A stretch of DNA of 64,000 bases from Paenibacillus alkalitolerans (GCF_016482785.1 NZ_JAEMXM010000004.1:124001-188000); one strand, 5' to 3'. Counted from the stretch's first letter, positions 15,329 through 23,257 are shown. Numbers and translations are program-made. Notes: generated from the sequence alone by a model not told the origin.

Positions 15329-15934
15329 GTGACCGAGCAAAACACTCTTGAGATATTATCGCAATACCGGCAGATGAAAGCCCGACTGCAGGTGCTGTCT
15401 ACATACAGCGTCGGCGCAGGGATCACCGTCAGCCGGCTAAACGAAGAAGACCAGCTGCAGGAGCTACACCAAAGATTGCGGGGGTTGCCGAGCTATTTAT
15501 ACCTGAATAAACACGAGCAGAAGCTGGAGACGATCGCCCACGCTTATCTTCGCCGCTACCCGGTCGGAACCCAGGCGCAGTTAGCCGCGGTGCCGAAACA
15601 AGGCGCCGATCCGGAGGATGACATACTGCTGCGGGAGCTGCGGGACAAAATCAAGAAAATTATCGAAGCTCGCGGCTGGGAGATGCGAAGCGACATCGAT
15701 GAAGTGCTGGAGCGGCTAGCCGAATACCAGGACTTGAAAGCCGGATTGAGTCAGGTTGACGCGGTACTGAGTGCGTTGGAAGATTACAAACCAACTTATG
15801 CGAAGCTATTGCGGTACCGGTACGTTGACGGAATGTCGCCTGCAGATGTTGCTGCTGAACTGAACATCGCGGAAAGAACGTACAGGGTCTGGAAAACCCG
15901 AGCTGAACGAGAGTTCAATCGGATTTCGAGTTAA
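15329..15934 (+). CDS. Sigma-region-4-like late transcription activator (ArpU/Xpf type)
   Basis: 201 aa, GTG start with AAGGCGGTGA upstream. The C-terminal 50 residues are a sigma-70 region 4 HTH (LLRYRYVDGMSPADVAAELN, IAERTYRVWKTRAEREF). The N-terminal part is helical and family-specific. Proteins of this build, lying just before terminase genes, turn on late transcription in Gram-positive phages (PBSX Xpf and ArpU are examples). Five evenly spaced repeats begin at its stop codon and are its probable target. Confidence 0.8.
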   Translation: MTEQNTLEILSQYRQMKARLQVLSTYSVGAGITVSRLNEEDQLQELHQRLRGLPSYLYLNKHEQKLETIAHAYLRRYPVGTQAQLAAVPKQGADPEDDILLRELRDKIKKIIEARGWEMRSDIDEVLERLAEYQDLKAGLSQVDAVLSALEDYKPTYAKLLRYRYVDGMSPADVAAELNIAERTYRVWKTRAEREFNRISS

Positions 15935-15983
15935 TGCCGAAACTATGCCGGAATTATGCCGAAATAATGCCGCCGATGTGCCG
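15934..15983 (+). repeat. Five TGCCG repeats with exact 11-bp period (activator site)
   Basis: TGCCG occurs at 15935, 15946, 15957, 15968 and 15979. The first four are in ATGCCG followed by (G/A)AA/(A/T)-rich bases. The spacing is one helical turn, so all motifs face the same side of the DNA. The array ends where a -35 box would lie for the -10 at 16008. Confidence 0.75.
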
Positions 15984-16013
15984 GACAAGTCAAATTTTCC
16001 GTGCTAATATGAT
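15984..16013 (+). promoter_or_regulatory. Probable late promoter
   Basis: TATGAT at 16008-16013 (in GCTAATATGATAG) is a good -10 element. No TTGACA-like -35 is present at 15985-15990, as expected for an activator-dependent promoter with the TGCCG array in that position. Transcription would start about 16020 and run into a hairpin. Confidence 0.6.
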
Positions 16014-16035
16014 AGTGTGCAATAATTGTATCCAA

Positions 16036-16065
16036 GAGTCGTTCGATCATCGAGCGGCTCTTTTT
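16036..16065 (+). terminator. Leader terminator after the late promoter
   Basis: GAGTCGTTCG/CGAGCGGCTC (10 pairs with two G-U, 5-nt loop) followed by TTTTT. It lies only about 20-40 nt behind the predicted late start point, so it either ends early readthrough or acts as an attenuator for late transcription. Confidence 0.75.
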
Positions 16066-16102
16066 GCGTTCCAAGGGCGGCTTTTCTTGCGAGGTGATTG
16101 GA

Positions 16103-16327
16103 TTGAACCTAACGAACAACCGACACCAAAGAGAGCACAGAAGAAAAATCCAACGCACATTTGATGATTCACCGAAGTACGTGGATATCAAACAATCGAT
16201 CCTGGATTTGAGGCCGCTTCATCCGCAGCTGACAAATGAACAGTTCGCCCGCTGGTACGAGAAGAAGTACAGGGTGAAGGCTGAGGAAGTGTTGCGGATC
16301 GTAGCTGGGGCGGCCGACGTGCTTTAG
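16103..16327 (+). CDS. Small phage protein
   Basis: 74 aa from TTG 16103, preceded by GAGGTGAT; GTG/ATG alternatives further up would run through the terminator. Basic N-terminus (NNRHQREHRRKIQRT), then helices (YVDIKQSILDLRPLHPQLTN, EQFARWYEKKYRVKAEEVL) resembling the stand-alone helical units of late-module regulators. Function unknown. Confidence 0.55.
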   Translation: MNLTNNRHQREHRRKIQRTFDDSPKYVDIKQSILDLRPLHPQLTNEQFARWYEKKYRVKAEEVLRIVAGAADVL

Positions 16328-16393
16328 TAAACTGAAGCGTGGGTCTTTCCGTAGTTTTAGACTATTTTTATTTTCATCAAGGAGAGGAGATCC

Positions 16394-16714
16394 ATGACAC
16401 ATGAAAAGCAACTCATCCTGAAAGATCATGCTTATGAGCGTTATTGTCAGCGTGTCGGATATATGGACCGCGACGAACTGGCTTCACAGCTTCTGCAGCA
16501 AATTGCCAGACCGGATCGACGGAAGCAAAATTATATCCAGCTGGACGGAATATGGTGGAGGTTCGAAGATAACGGCATGTCCATGATAATCCATACCTGT
16601 TACGGCCGGCATCATATGGATCTTCCTGCCGCTATCGCCTGGGCGAAGCGAAATAACGACCGGATTGATTTGGGGGTGAACACCCTTGTTGAAATGCGAG
16701 AAAGTGGATATTGA
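16394..16714 (+). CDS. Conserved phage hypothetical protein
   Basis: 106 aa with a strong AAGGAGAGGAG upstream. The sequence LKDHAYERYCQRVGYMDRDE followed by RFEDNGMSMIIHTCY recalls small RelE/BrnT-like alpha-beta proteins of phages, but no conserved catalytic set is seen. It overlaps the metallopeptidase gene by about 29 nt. Confidence 0.6.
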   Translation: MTHEKQLILKDHAYERYCQRVGYMDRDELASQLLQQIARPDRRKQNYIQLDGIWWRFEDNGMSMIIHTCYGRHHMDLPAAIAWAKRNNDRIDLGVNTLVEMRESGY

Positions 16715-17252
16715 TTGCAATCTTCCGTGTCCGGCTTTACAGGCGCTTCACGGCGTCTATGGCCATCTTCGAGATGAGCAACGGTATAACATCATTCGCG
16801 ATTTACGGCCGATTCTAGATATTCGTGACAGTGAAGTTGCTGAAGACCTCCAAAAGTTGGCCGTTGCAATCATATCGCAAATGCCGGAACTGCATTTCAT
16901 ATCGGATTTCGGAATTAAAATCGGGTACGTTCGCAGCTGGGAAAAGAAAATGGATAAAGGGCGCATCGTACATGCAGATTGCCGTAAGGTTGGCAAAGTA
17001 TACGGCGCCTATTTGCCGTTCGATTTCTTGATAACGTTCTACGAGCCGAACATCGGCCACATGACGGAGAATCAGAAGAAAATCTTGATGCTGCATGAGT
17101 TGAAACACATCGGAGTCGGTGAGAAGGGGTATCGAATCGAACCGCATGATGTTGAGGATTTTGAAAGTATATTGACTCGGTACGGTCTGAATTGGAGCAG
17201 TTTTGATCAGGACGTACCGGACATTTTAGAGGGTGAGCGAGGTGCGAAATAG
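16686..17252 (+). CDS. Putative phage metallopeptidase
   Basis: 188 aa, TTG start 6 nt after GGGGGTGA. The zinc motif HELKH lies in KKILMLHELKHIGVG (about residues 138-142, HExxH). A downstream His (EPHDVEDF, about 156) is a likely third ligand. It matches the phage metallopeptidase family found near terminases in Gram-positive phages. No signal peptide, so it acts inside the cell; the substrate is unknown. Confidence 0.8.
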   Translation: MLKCEKVDIDCNLPCPALQALHGVYGHLRDEQRYNIIRDLRPILDIRDSEVAEDLQKLAVAIISQMPELHFISDFGIKIGYVRSWEKKMDKGRIVHADCRKVGKVYGAYLPFDFLITFYEPNIGHMTENQKKILMLHELKHIGVGEKGYRIEPHDVEDFESILTRYGLNWSSFDQDVPDILEGERGAK

Positions 17253-17559
17253 TAAAGTATGGCGACCCAATGCGAGACAAATCAAAATGGCCGAACTCTT
17301 GTTAAATCCAGAGGATCGACGCACTAAAACAGAGAAATGCAAGGAAGTCGGCGTTACCATGAAAACACTCTGGAAATGGATGCAAGATGAGCGCTTCGTC
17401 AACTACGTCAATGAGCAACTTGATAAGTATACTAATGCTGAGCTGGCCGAAGTCTGGAGAGCGTTGTTAATGCAATGTAAGCGAGGCAATGTGCAGGCGA
17501 TCAAGTTGTTCTTTGAGATGAAAATGATGCATCCGAGCGTCAAGGACGGAGGCTGGTAA
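17242..17559 (+). CDS. phBC6A51-family HTH protein
   Basis: 105 aa from GTG 17242, which has GAGGGTGA 5 nt upstream (GTG 17233 is an alternative). The N-terminus (ARQIKMAELLLNPEDRRTKT, then KCKEVGVTMKTLWKWMQDER) is the HTH of the phBC6A51 family. It resembles terminase small-subunit N-terminal domains. Placed one gene ahead of the HNH protein and well before the true terminase pair; it may help packaging or regulate late genes. Confidence 0.8.
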   Translation: MRNSKVWRPNARQIKMAELLLNPEDRRTKTEKCKEVGVTMKTLWKWMQDERFVNYVNEQLDKYTNAELAEVWRALLMQCKRGNVQAIKLFFEMKMMHPSVKDGGW

Positions 17560-17561
17560 CG

Positions 17562-18242
17562 GTGGCGAAGTTTAGCATTCTCCAAACGTTCTATGCTTCC
17601 GCTGTGTGGCGGAATTTACGGATGACCCTGATCTTGGAACGAGAAGGCCGGTGCGAACGTTGTTTCACGATCTCGAAGCCGGAGGATATCGTCGGTCATC
17701 ATAAGATCGAGCTGACTCCGGAGAATGTGCATGACCATACGATCAGCCTTAACCCGGAAAAGATCGAGATCATATGTCGTCGATGCCACGACGAGGAACA
17801 TGACCGTTTTGGAAAGAGGAAAGCAAAAACCGTCTACCTTGTGTACGGTCCGCCATTGGCCGGGAAGAAGACATTCGTCAGGCAGCAGATGCGCCGCGGC
17901 GATCTGATCGTCAGCATGGACTTGTTGTATGCCGCAATGTCGGGTTTACCCGAATTTGATAAGCCGGACAATTTGTTTCAGAACGTCATCGGGCTACATA
18001 ACCAACTGATCGACAACGTAAAGACCCGAATGGGTAAGTGGTCGAATGCTTGGATCGTTGGTGGATATGCGGACAAGTTCAAGCGGGAACGAACGGCGGA
18101 CGAATTGGGAGCAGAACTGGTATTCATCAACGCTAGTCGAGAGGAATGTTACTCACGGTTGGCGGTAGACGAACGGCTGCAGTATCGGCAGGTTGAGTGG
18201 CGAGGGTATATCGATAAATGGTTCGAGCAATATCGGGAATAG
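17562..18242 (+). CDS. HNH endonuclease fused to P-loop kinase-like domain
   Basis: 226 aa, GTG start. Residues about 20-85 are a zinc-type HNH nuclease: CERC, VGHHKIELTPEN and CRRCHDEEH. Residues about 90-226 start with VYLVYGPPLAGKKTFVRQQM, a Walker A (GPPLAGKKT) as in zeta-toxin or polynucleotide-kinase-like P-loop proteins. HNH proteins beside terminase often help cos cleavage in HK97-type phages. The kinase-like half is an unusual addition, though such fusions occur in Bacillus-group phages. Confidence 0.8.
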   Translation: MAKFSILQTFYASAVWRNLRMTLILEREGRCERCFTISKPEDIVGHHKIELTPENVHDHTISLNPEKIEIICRRCHDEEHDRFGKRKAKTVYLVYGPPLAGKKTFVRQQMRRGDLIVSMDLLYAAMSGLPEFDKPDNLFQNVIGLHNQLIDNVKTRMGKWSNAWIVGGYADKFKRERTADELGAELVFINASREECYSRLAVDERLQYRQVEWRGYIDKWFEQYRE

Positions 18243-18263
18243 CGACTTGAAGGGGTGGAATGG

Positions 18264-18428
18264 ATGTACATTTGCAATGATTGCTGCCATCAATTTGAAA
18301 CTCCGTTTTCAAAGGGATATTTGAATCGTTGTCCCGAATGTAAGACGCTAAACATAGGAAAGATGCAGGAAGATGAAGAAGAAGAGCCCAAAGGGAACGG
18401 AGAAACCGGGACGCACTATCGAGAGTGA
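18264..18428 (+). CDS. Small zinc-ribbon protein
   Basis: 54 aa, read from the DNA. CNDCC and CPEC (pairs about 18 residues apart) form a rubredoxin-like zinc ribbon. The C-terminal half is acidic (MQEDEEEEPKGNG). AGGGGTGGAATGG precedes ATG 18264. Unknown role; part of a cassette of short genes between the HNH gene and the terminase. Confidence 0.6.
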   Translation: MYICNDCCHQFETPFSKGYLNRCPECKTLNIGKMQEDEEEEPKGNGETGTHYRE

Positions 18429-18457
18429 TTTATAATTGCTATGAAGGTGGTGTGAAT

Positions 18458-18604
18458 ATGACGGTTAGAGAATTAATAGAGAAACTGAATCAGTTAGATT
18501 TTGAGTTGCATGTTAAGATAGAGTATGACGGATCATACTATGATGCAACAAATGCAACTGTGTCCGAAGATAATAATGAAAGCTTTGTTGAAATAAATTA
18601 CTGA
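18458..18604 (+). CDS. Small hypothetical protein, AT-rich
   Basis: 48 aa (MTVRELIEKLNQLDFELHVK...). AAGGTGGTG lies 6-7 nt upstream. The start resembles a common phage small-protein opening (MTVRELIEKL). It is more AT-rich than its neighbours and is followed immediately by a terminator, so it looks like an inserted single-gene unit. Confidence 0.55.
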   Translation: MTVRELIEKLNQLDFELHVKIEYDGSYYDATNATVSEDNNESFVEINY

Positions 18605-18605
18605 T

Positions 18606-18630
18606 GAGTCGCTCAATGAGCGGCTTTTTT
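18606..18630 (+). terminator. Rho-independent terminator
   Basis: GTCGCTC/GAGCGGC with a short AAT loop and TTTTTT. It closely resembles the leader terminator at 16036 (same GAG-CG...CG-GCT core), so the two may share an origin. Confidence 0.75.
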
Positions 18631-18668
18631 GTTTGAACAATATCGGGAATGAAACGGAGGGAAAGGAA

Positions 18669-19025
18669 ATGCGTGAAAAGATCAAAAATTATTCCGGTGG
18701 CGGCGTACCTATAACAGATGAAGAACTGGTGCATAACGCCGTTGCTTTAGCAGCCAGTGCAACAAGCGCTAATGCATTTGTAGATGTCGAGAGGTTCTCT
18801 CAAGCGGTTGTACTGATTGACATGAATCAAAACTTTACCGTTACGTTTCACCTGTCCAACAATAATACCGATTCGTATGAACTGGATCAAAAGACAGCGC
18901 AGGCCGCAGGAAAACGCGCTTATGTTGTTAATGTGAAGGGGGCAAAGTACTTGAATGTAACCGTAACTAACGGGACAGCAAGTGCGGCGACGTTGTCGAC
19001 GAGGGTTATGCTGGCCACGGGATGA
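18669..19025 (+). CDS. Small beta-rich phage protein
   Basis: 118 aa from ATG 18669, preceded by GGAGGGAAAGG. The sequence alternates polar and hydrophobic residues (VVLIDMNQNFTVTFHLSNNN, YVVNVKGAKYLNVTVTNGTA), typical of a beta-sandwich of the decoration- or head-fibre type. Structural role is a guess from composition and place. It follows a terminator, so it needs readthrough or its own promoter. Confidence 0.5.
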   Translation: MREKIKNYSGGGVPITDEELVHNAVALAASATSANAFVDVERFSQAVVLIDMNQNFTVTFHLSNNNTDSYELDQKTAQAAGKRAYVVNVKGAKYLNVTVTNGTASAATLSTRVMLATG

Positions 19026-19082
19026 TTCCTGCTATGAAGCGGATCGTGAGGGTCTGCGCAGCATCGAGAGGGATTTGGGCGT

Positions 19083-19184
19083 ATGATTTCAGTATTTGTT
19101 TGCTTACTGTTTGCTGTCTTGTTTGCAGTAATCGGTGCTATTCATTCAAACGATATCAGGTATGATGTCGAACCGGATGATTAA
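19083..19184 (+). CDS. Tiny membrane peptide
   Basis: 33 aa with one transmembrane helix (SVFVCLLFAVLFAVIGAI) and an acidic tail. AGAGGG and 10 nt precede the ATG. No match known. Such peptides are often missed in annotation; translation is plausible but not proven. Confidence 0.45.
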   Translation: MISVFVCLLFAVLFAVIGAIHSNDIRYDVEPDD

Positions 19185-19188
19185 TTAG

Positions 19189-19210
19189 AATTCCCAAGCG
19201 CTTGAGAATT
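19189..19210. repeat. 22-bp near-perfect palindrome
   Basis: AATTC-n-CAAGCGCTTG-n-GAATT with one mismatched pair, just after the tiny membrane gene. It could be an operator or a short terminator stem; the following TTG is too short a U-tract for a strong terminator. Confidence 0.5.
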
Positions 19211-19244
19211 TTGAACAATATCAGCCGTGAGGAGGAACAAAATC

Positions 19245-19736
19245 ATGGAAAACTTACATCTGCTTTACTCCGCAACTGCACGTTGCAGATGCGGTGCTGG
19301 TCTTGCCTACGACGAGACGAATATTGGAAAAAATAATGCGTGGGTGTGCAGTCGCGTTCTGCTCGGGGAAATCGAACCGTCCCAGGATCATGATGAATAC
19401 CCATTCTCGATGTACGATATTAAGTCGGAGTGTCAGCCATCCGCATACGGCGCTACGACTCGTCCGGGAGGAGTCGCGAAGACGCGGGAACAAGGGCGGA
19501 TTGCGATGCTCGGAGAACCGCGGGTAAAGATGCTGGAGAGAAACAAGGAATTGTTCGTCTACCATCCGCCGAAGGAAGGCCAAGCTGAGAGATATGAGCG
19601 TATTCGTCGGGCTGCAAAGGATTTTGCGGATACAGTCGTCATCAACGGATGCCCTTCACCTGAACTGACGCTCGCAATTCGTGCCATCGAAGAAGCGATG
19701 ATGCGAGCGAACCAGAGCATTGCCGTAAACGAGTAA
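19245..19736 (+). CDS. Cys-rich domain fused to Acb2-like (anti-CBASS) domain
   Basis: 163 aa from ATG 19245 after GAGGAGG. Residues 1-75 are a Cys-containing phage domain (CRCGAGLAYDE, WVCSRVLLGE, then IKSECQPSAYGATTRP). Residues about 100-163 (ELFVYHPPKEGQAERYERIR, RAAKDFAD, AIRAIEEAMMRANQSIAVNE) match my recollection of Acb2/DUF7681: YHxPxxxQxxRYxxIRxxAKxFA, then LEEAVMWANxxIARN. Acb2 proteins bind cyclic oligonucleotides and block CBASS signalling. Tyr in RYERIR and Lys in AAKDF, residues of the ligand pocket, appear kept. The family call is good; activity is inferred. Confidence 0.7.
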   Translation: MENLHLLYSATARCRCGAGLAYDETNIGKNNAWVCSRVLLGEIEPSQDHDEYPFSMYDIKSECQPSAYGATTRPGGVAKTREQGRIAMLGEPRVKMLERNKELFVYHPPKEGQAERYERIRRAAKDFADTVVINGCPSPELTLAIRAIEEAMMRANQSIAVNE

Positions 19737-19948
19737 GGGAATTGGAAATATATCGGAAGAGGGAGCGACACGAGGGCGTGTGAGGGCGCGATTTCATCGA
19801 TTTTCATGAAATTTTCAAAATCCTTTAGTCGGGTAAAGCGCGAAAGCCCCCCCGGTCAAGTTCGCCGGGTCGACCAAAATAACCGCGCCCCCGACCCAAT
19901 TTTGGTGCATACCAAAAATTTTGAAATCGGCTGGAGGTGTTCCGTAAC
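19737..19948. other. Non-coding region before terminase, candidate cos site
   Basis: 212 bp without genes. It holds a C7 run (19848-19854), an inverted repeat CCCGG/CCGGG, and TTTTGGT-GCAT-ACCAAAA (19900-19917) with a further CCAAAAT at 19874. Cos sites of HK97-type phages lie just upstream of the small terminase and contain such repeats, so this is the best cos candidate. The cut position cannot be read from the sequence. Confidence 0.45.
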
Positions 19949-20305
19949 ATGTCGAAAGGTGACAAGCGCGGTGTAGATCCGCCGAAGTCGATTGAGTATC
20001 AAAGAGAATTGGAGAAACTCCGAGAGCTTTTCAAAGATGTCGATCCAGCTAAGGTGCAGCTCGTCGATGGGTTGATTGAAGAGGCGGCATTCCTTCGGGT
20101 ACAAAATGCTGAACTGAAGCGAGTCATGGAGCAGTCTGGCATGGTGCTGATCCATCCGAGCAATCCGAATCTGCAAAAGCCGGTTGAAGCAGCCCGACAG
20201 TATCTCAAGAATGTAAACAGCTACGCCGTCGTCATCAAGACGCTGAATGGCGTGCTGAACAAGGATATGATCGAACCGGACGATGGTCTGGATGAGTTTG
20301 AATGA
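19949..20305 (+). CDS. Terminase small subunit (P27 type)
   Basis: 118 aa from ATG 19949 after GGAGGTG. The length, the mostly helical sequence (VDGLIEEAAFLRVQNAELKR, QYLKNVNSYAVVIKTLNGVL) and its overlap with the large subunit fit P27-type small terminases. These bind cos DNA and load the motor. An upstream in-frame ATG at 19937 lacks spacing. Confidence 0.8.
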   Translation: MSKGDKRGVDPPKSIEYQRELEKLRELFKDVDPAKVQLVDGLIEEAAFLRVQNAELKRVMEQSGMVLIHPSNPNLQKPVEAARQYLKNVNSYAVVIKTLNGVLNKDMIEPDDGLDEFE

Positions 20306-22014
20306 GTGCTCCTTATGCATCGTACCTTCATGAGTATATGGCTAAATGCCGGTCCGGTCAGATCGTCGTCGGACGCGAGCTGCTCCAGATGTTCGACATC
20401 CTTGATGAACACTTTCGAAATCCGGACATCAGGTTCGAATTGGATGAAGCTCATAGGCGAATCAAGTTCATCGAAACACAGTGCAAGCATTTTGAGGCTC
20501 CCTATGCAGGGAAGCCTTTTTTACTTGAGCTGTTCCAGAAGGCGTTCACTGAGGCACTGTACGGATTTAAAATATTCGACCCAGAGCTCGGACGTTGGGT
20601 GCGGCTGTACCAGGAAGCCCTTTTACTTGTGGGCAGGAAAAACGGGAAAACGCCATTCATTTCGGCTCTTAACCTGTCTGAATGGTTTTGCGGACCGGAA
20701 GGCTTGAGAATTCTCTGCTCCAGTAACGATTACGAGCAGGCTGATTTAATGTTCCAAGCGATCAACGCGATGCGCGAGGAAAGCAAAGCGCTTGAGCGAG
20801 TCACGCGGAAAAACCTAAAGGGCATATTTTTCGGCAACCCGAAGAACCGGACAAAAAAAGGGAAATTCAGCTATCGCAACAAAGGGCAGATTCGTAAGAT
20901 ATCGGCAAAGACCGGCGCGAAGGAAGGCCGGAATATTGGCGTCGGTTCCGTTGACGAAGTCCATGAAATGGAAGACAACAGCAGCACGATGCCAATCCGC
21001 CAGGCTCTATCCACTCAGGATGAGCCTCTTTATTATGAGCTTACAACCGAGGGATTCACGAACGATGGATATTTAGATGGTCGCATGCGAGAAGCACGTC
21101 AGGTACTGGCCGGCGAACTTGAGCGGCGGCGCTGGCTGATCTGGCTGTATACCCAAGACAGCGAACAGGAAATTTGGCAGGATGAGCGAACATGGCTGAA
21201 ATCGAACCCCGGCCTCGGGACGATCAAGAAGTGGAGCTTCCTTCGCGGGATGGTTGAAGAAGCCAAAACGAACAAGGCGACGCGCGTCTTCGTATTGGCG
21301 AAGGATTTCAATATCAAGCAGAACAATGCCGCGGCTTGGCTATCCACTGACGTCATCGAAAATAAAGCAACGTTCAACTTGGAAGAATTCCGGGGAGCCT
21401 TCGCTATCGGAGGCGTGGACTTGGCCCGATCCGGCGACCTTGCTTCTGCACGGGCGCTCATGATGAGGAACGGTAAGAAATACACGCATCAGCACTATTT
21501 CATACCGCAGTCCAAGCTTGACAAATTGATCGGAGACGAGAAGAAGCGTTACGAAGAGTGGAAAGAAGCCGGACTATTAACGATATCGCCGGGCAACGAA
21601 AACGACTTCCGCCTTGTGACAGCATGGTTCGTGAACCTATATAAGGATTACGGTATCCGGTTTTATAAGATCGGATATGACAGGTGGTCAGCAACCTATT
21701 GGATTAAGGAGATGGAGGAATTAGGGTTTGATCTGCAGCGCATCGATCAAAACTTCGGCTCCATGAGCGAGCCGATGAAGCTGGTTGAGGCGGATCTGGA
21801 ATCCAAGCTCCTTATCTATAATGACCATCCGATCGATAAGTTTTGCCTTGAAAACACGGCACTGGCCGTCAACAACAAGATGGAGCAGATGCCGGTTAAG
21901 GTAAAGGGCAAAGACGAGAAGAAGATCGACGGTGCGGTATCGATAATATTCACATATAAGGTCTACATTGACAACCGGACAGAATTCTTGCAGTTGGTTG
22001 AGAGAGCGGGGTGA
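20302..22014 (+). CDS. Terminase large subunit
   Basis: 570 aa, ATGA overlap with the small subunit. ATPase: Walker A GRKNGKT (about 111-117), Walker B GSVDEVHEM (about 213-220), coupling TTEGF. Nuclease: GGVDLARSGD (about 371), and IDGAVSIIFTYK near the C-terminus. This is the HK97/P27 family motor that packages DNA into proheads and cuts it. Confidence 0.95.
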   Translation: MSAPYASYLHEYMAKCRSGQIVVGRELLQMFDILDEHFRNPDIRFELDEAHRRIKFIETQCKHFEAPYAGKPFLLELFQKAFTEALYGFKIFDPELGRWVRLYQEALLLVGRKNGKTPFISALNLSEWFCGPEGLRILCSSNDYEQADLMFQAINAMREESKALERVTRKNLKGIFFGNPKNRTKKGKFSYRNKGQIRKISAKTGAKEGRNIGVGSVDEVHEMEDNSSTMPIRQALSTQDEPLYYELTTEGFTNDGYLDGRMREARQVLAGELERRRWLIWLYTQDSEQEIWQDERTWLKSNPGLGTIKKWSFLRGMVEEAKTNKATRVFVLAKDFNIKQNNAAAWLSTDVIENKATFNLEEFRGAFAIGGVDLARSGDLASARALMMRNGKKYTHQHYFIPQSKLDKLIGDEKKRYEEWKEAGLLTISPGNENDFRLVTAWFVNLYKDYGIRFYKIGYDRWSATYWIKEMEELGFDLQRIDQNFGSMSEPMKLVEADLESKLLIYNDHPIDKFCLENTALAVNNKMEQMPVKVKGKDEKKIDGAVSIIFTYKVYIDNRTEFLQLVERAG

Positions 22015-22018
22015 TAGA

Positions 22019-23257
22019 TTGACACTATTCGATGTGTTCCGGAACTTATTCCGAAGAACTGATAAAAGCTACACGTACGCGCAGATGATGAACGGCCAGA
22101 TCCCGGTGTTTCAACAGTTCGGCGAAAACATTTATGCCAGTGACTTGGTTCAAATGGCCATAGACTGCATCGCTACTGAGATATCGAAGTTGCAGCCGAA
22201 GCATATCCGGACGGCATACGGAATGCAATCCACACCGGCAAGCGAATTAAACCGACTGTTTAAGTTTGCGCCGAACCCGATCATGACGACGCGGGATTTC
22301 TTGGAGAAAATCACGTGGCTGCTGTTTCTCAATTACAATGCGTTTATCTATCCAACATTCGATCTGACGACGGACGGGAACGGAAACAGCCGGCGCATTT
22401 ATACCGGTTTGTACCCATTGCAACCGACCCGGGTGGAGTTCCTAGAGGATGCTGCAGGGAAATTGTTTGCTCAGTTTTGGTTCCGAAGCGGCGACAACTT
22501 TATCATCCCGTACGCGAATGTCATTCATCTTCGCAAAAAATTCTCTCTCAATGAGATCATGGGCGGCGGGTTGAACGGCGGGCCGGACAATGAAGCATTA
22601 CTGAAGATGCTTGAGATTGACCACGATGTTGTACAAGGACTGAGCGTTGGTGTCAAAACTAGCATGACGCTCCGCGGTATCATAAAGATAAACACCATGT
22701 TGGATGACCCCGCGCAGCAAGCGGAAAGAAAACGTTTTGAAGAAGCAATGAAGAAGAGCGAATCAGGAATCCTTCCGCTGGATCTGAAAGGTGATTACAT
22801 CGATCTAAAGCCGGATCCGAAACTGATCGACAAGGATACATTAGTGTTCATCGAGAGCCGTATCTTGCGGTGGTATGGTGTTTCCTTGCCGATTTTGACC
22901 GGCAACTATACGGATGAAGAGTATCAGGCGTTCTATGAACGCGCGCTTGAGACGATTGTCATTTCGCTGGGTCAGGCATTCAGTAAAACGTTGTTCACAC
23001 AGCGTGAGCTTGACGTAGGCAATGAAATCGTCGCATATCAGCGTGACATGATGTACCTCAGTATGAAGTCGAAACTTGAATTGCTCAAAATTGCAGGCGA
23101 GCAAGGGCTTCTCCAGGATAATCAAAAGCTGGCGCTGCTCGGGTATCCTCCGATCGAAGGCGGCGAGCGAATCACACAGTCGTTGAACTATATCGATAGG
23201 TCCATCATCAACCAGTATCAATTGAAAGGCGGGATGCAGGATGTCAAAAAAGACTGA
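22019..23257 (+). CDS. Portal protein (HK97 type)
   Basis: 412 aa from TTG 22019 with GGGGTGAT upstream (an earlier in-frame start lies in the terminase gene). Typical landmarks are MTLFDVFRNLF at the start, DLVQMAIDCIATEISKL, PNPIMTTRDFLEKITWLLFL, and VSLPILTGNYTDEEY in the C-terminal part. It forms the 12-mer ring at the head vertex through which DNA passes. Confidence 0.93.
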   Translation: MTLFDVFRNLFRRTDKSYTYAQMMNGQIPVFQQFGENIYASDLVQMAIDCIATEISKLQPKHIRTAYGMQSTPASELNRLFKFAPNPIMTTRDFLEKITWLLFLNYNAFIYPTFDLTTDGNGNSRRIYTGLYPLQPTRVEFLEDAAGKLFAQFWFRSGDNFIIPYANVIHLRKKFSLNEIMGGGLNGGPDNEALLKMLEIDHDVVQGLSVGVKTSMTLRGIIKINTMLDDPAQQAERKRFEEAMKKSESGILPLDLKGDYIDLKPDPKLIDKDTLVFIESRILRWYGVSLPILTGNYTDEEYQAFYERALETIVISLGQAFSKTLFTQRELDVGNEIVAYQRDMMYLSMKSKLELLKIAGEQGLLQDNQKLALLGYPPIEGGERITQSLNYIDRSIINQYQLKGGMQDVKKD

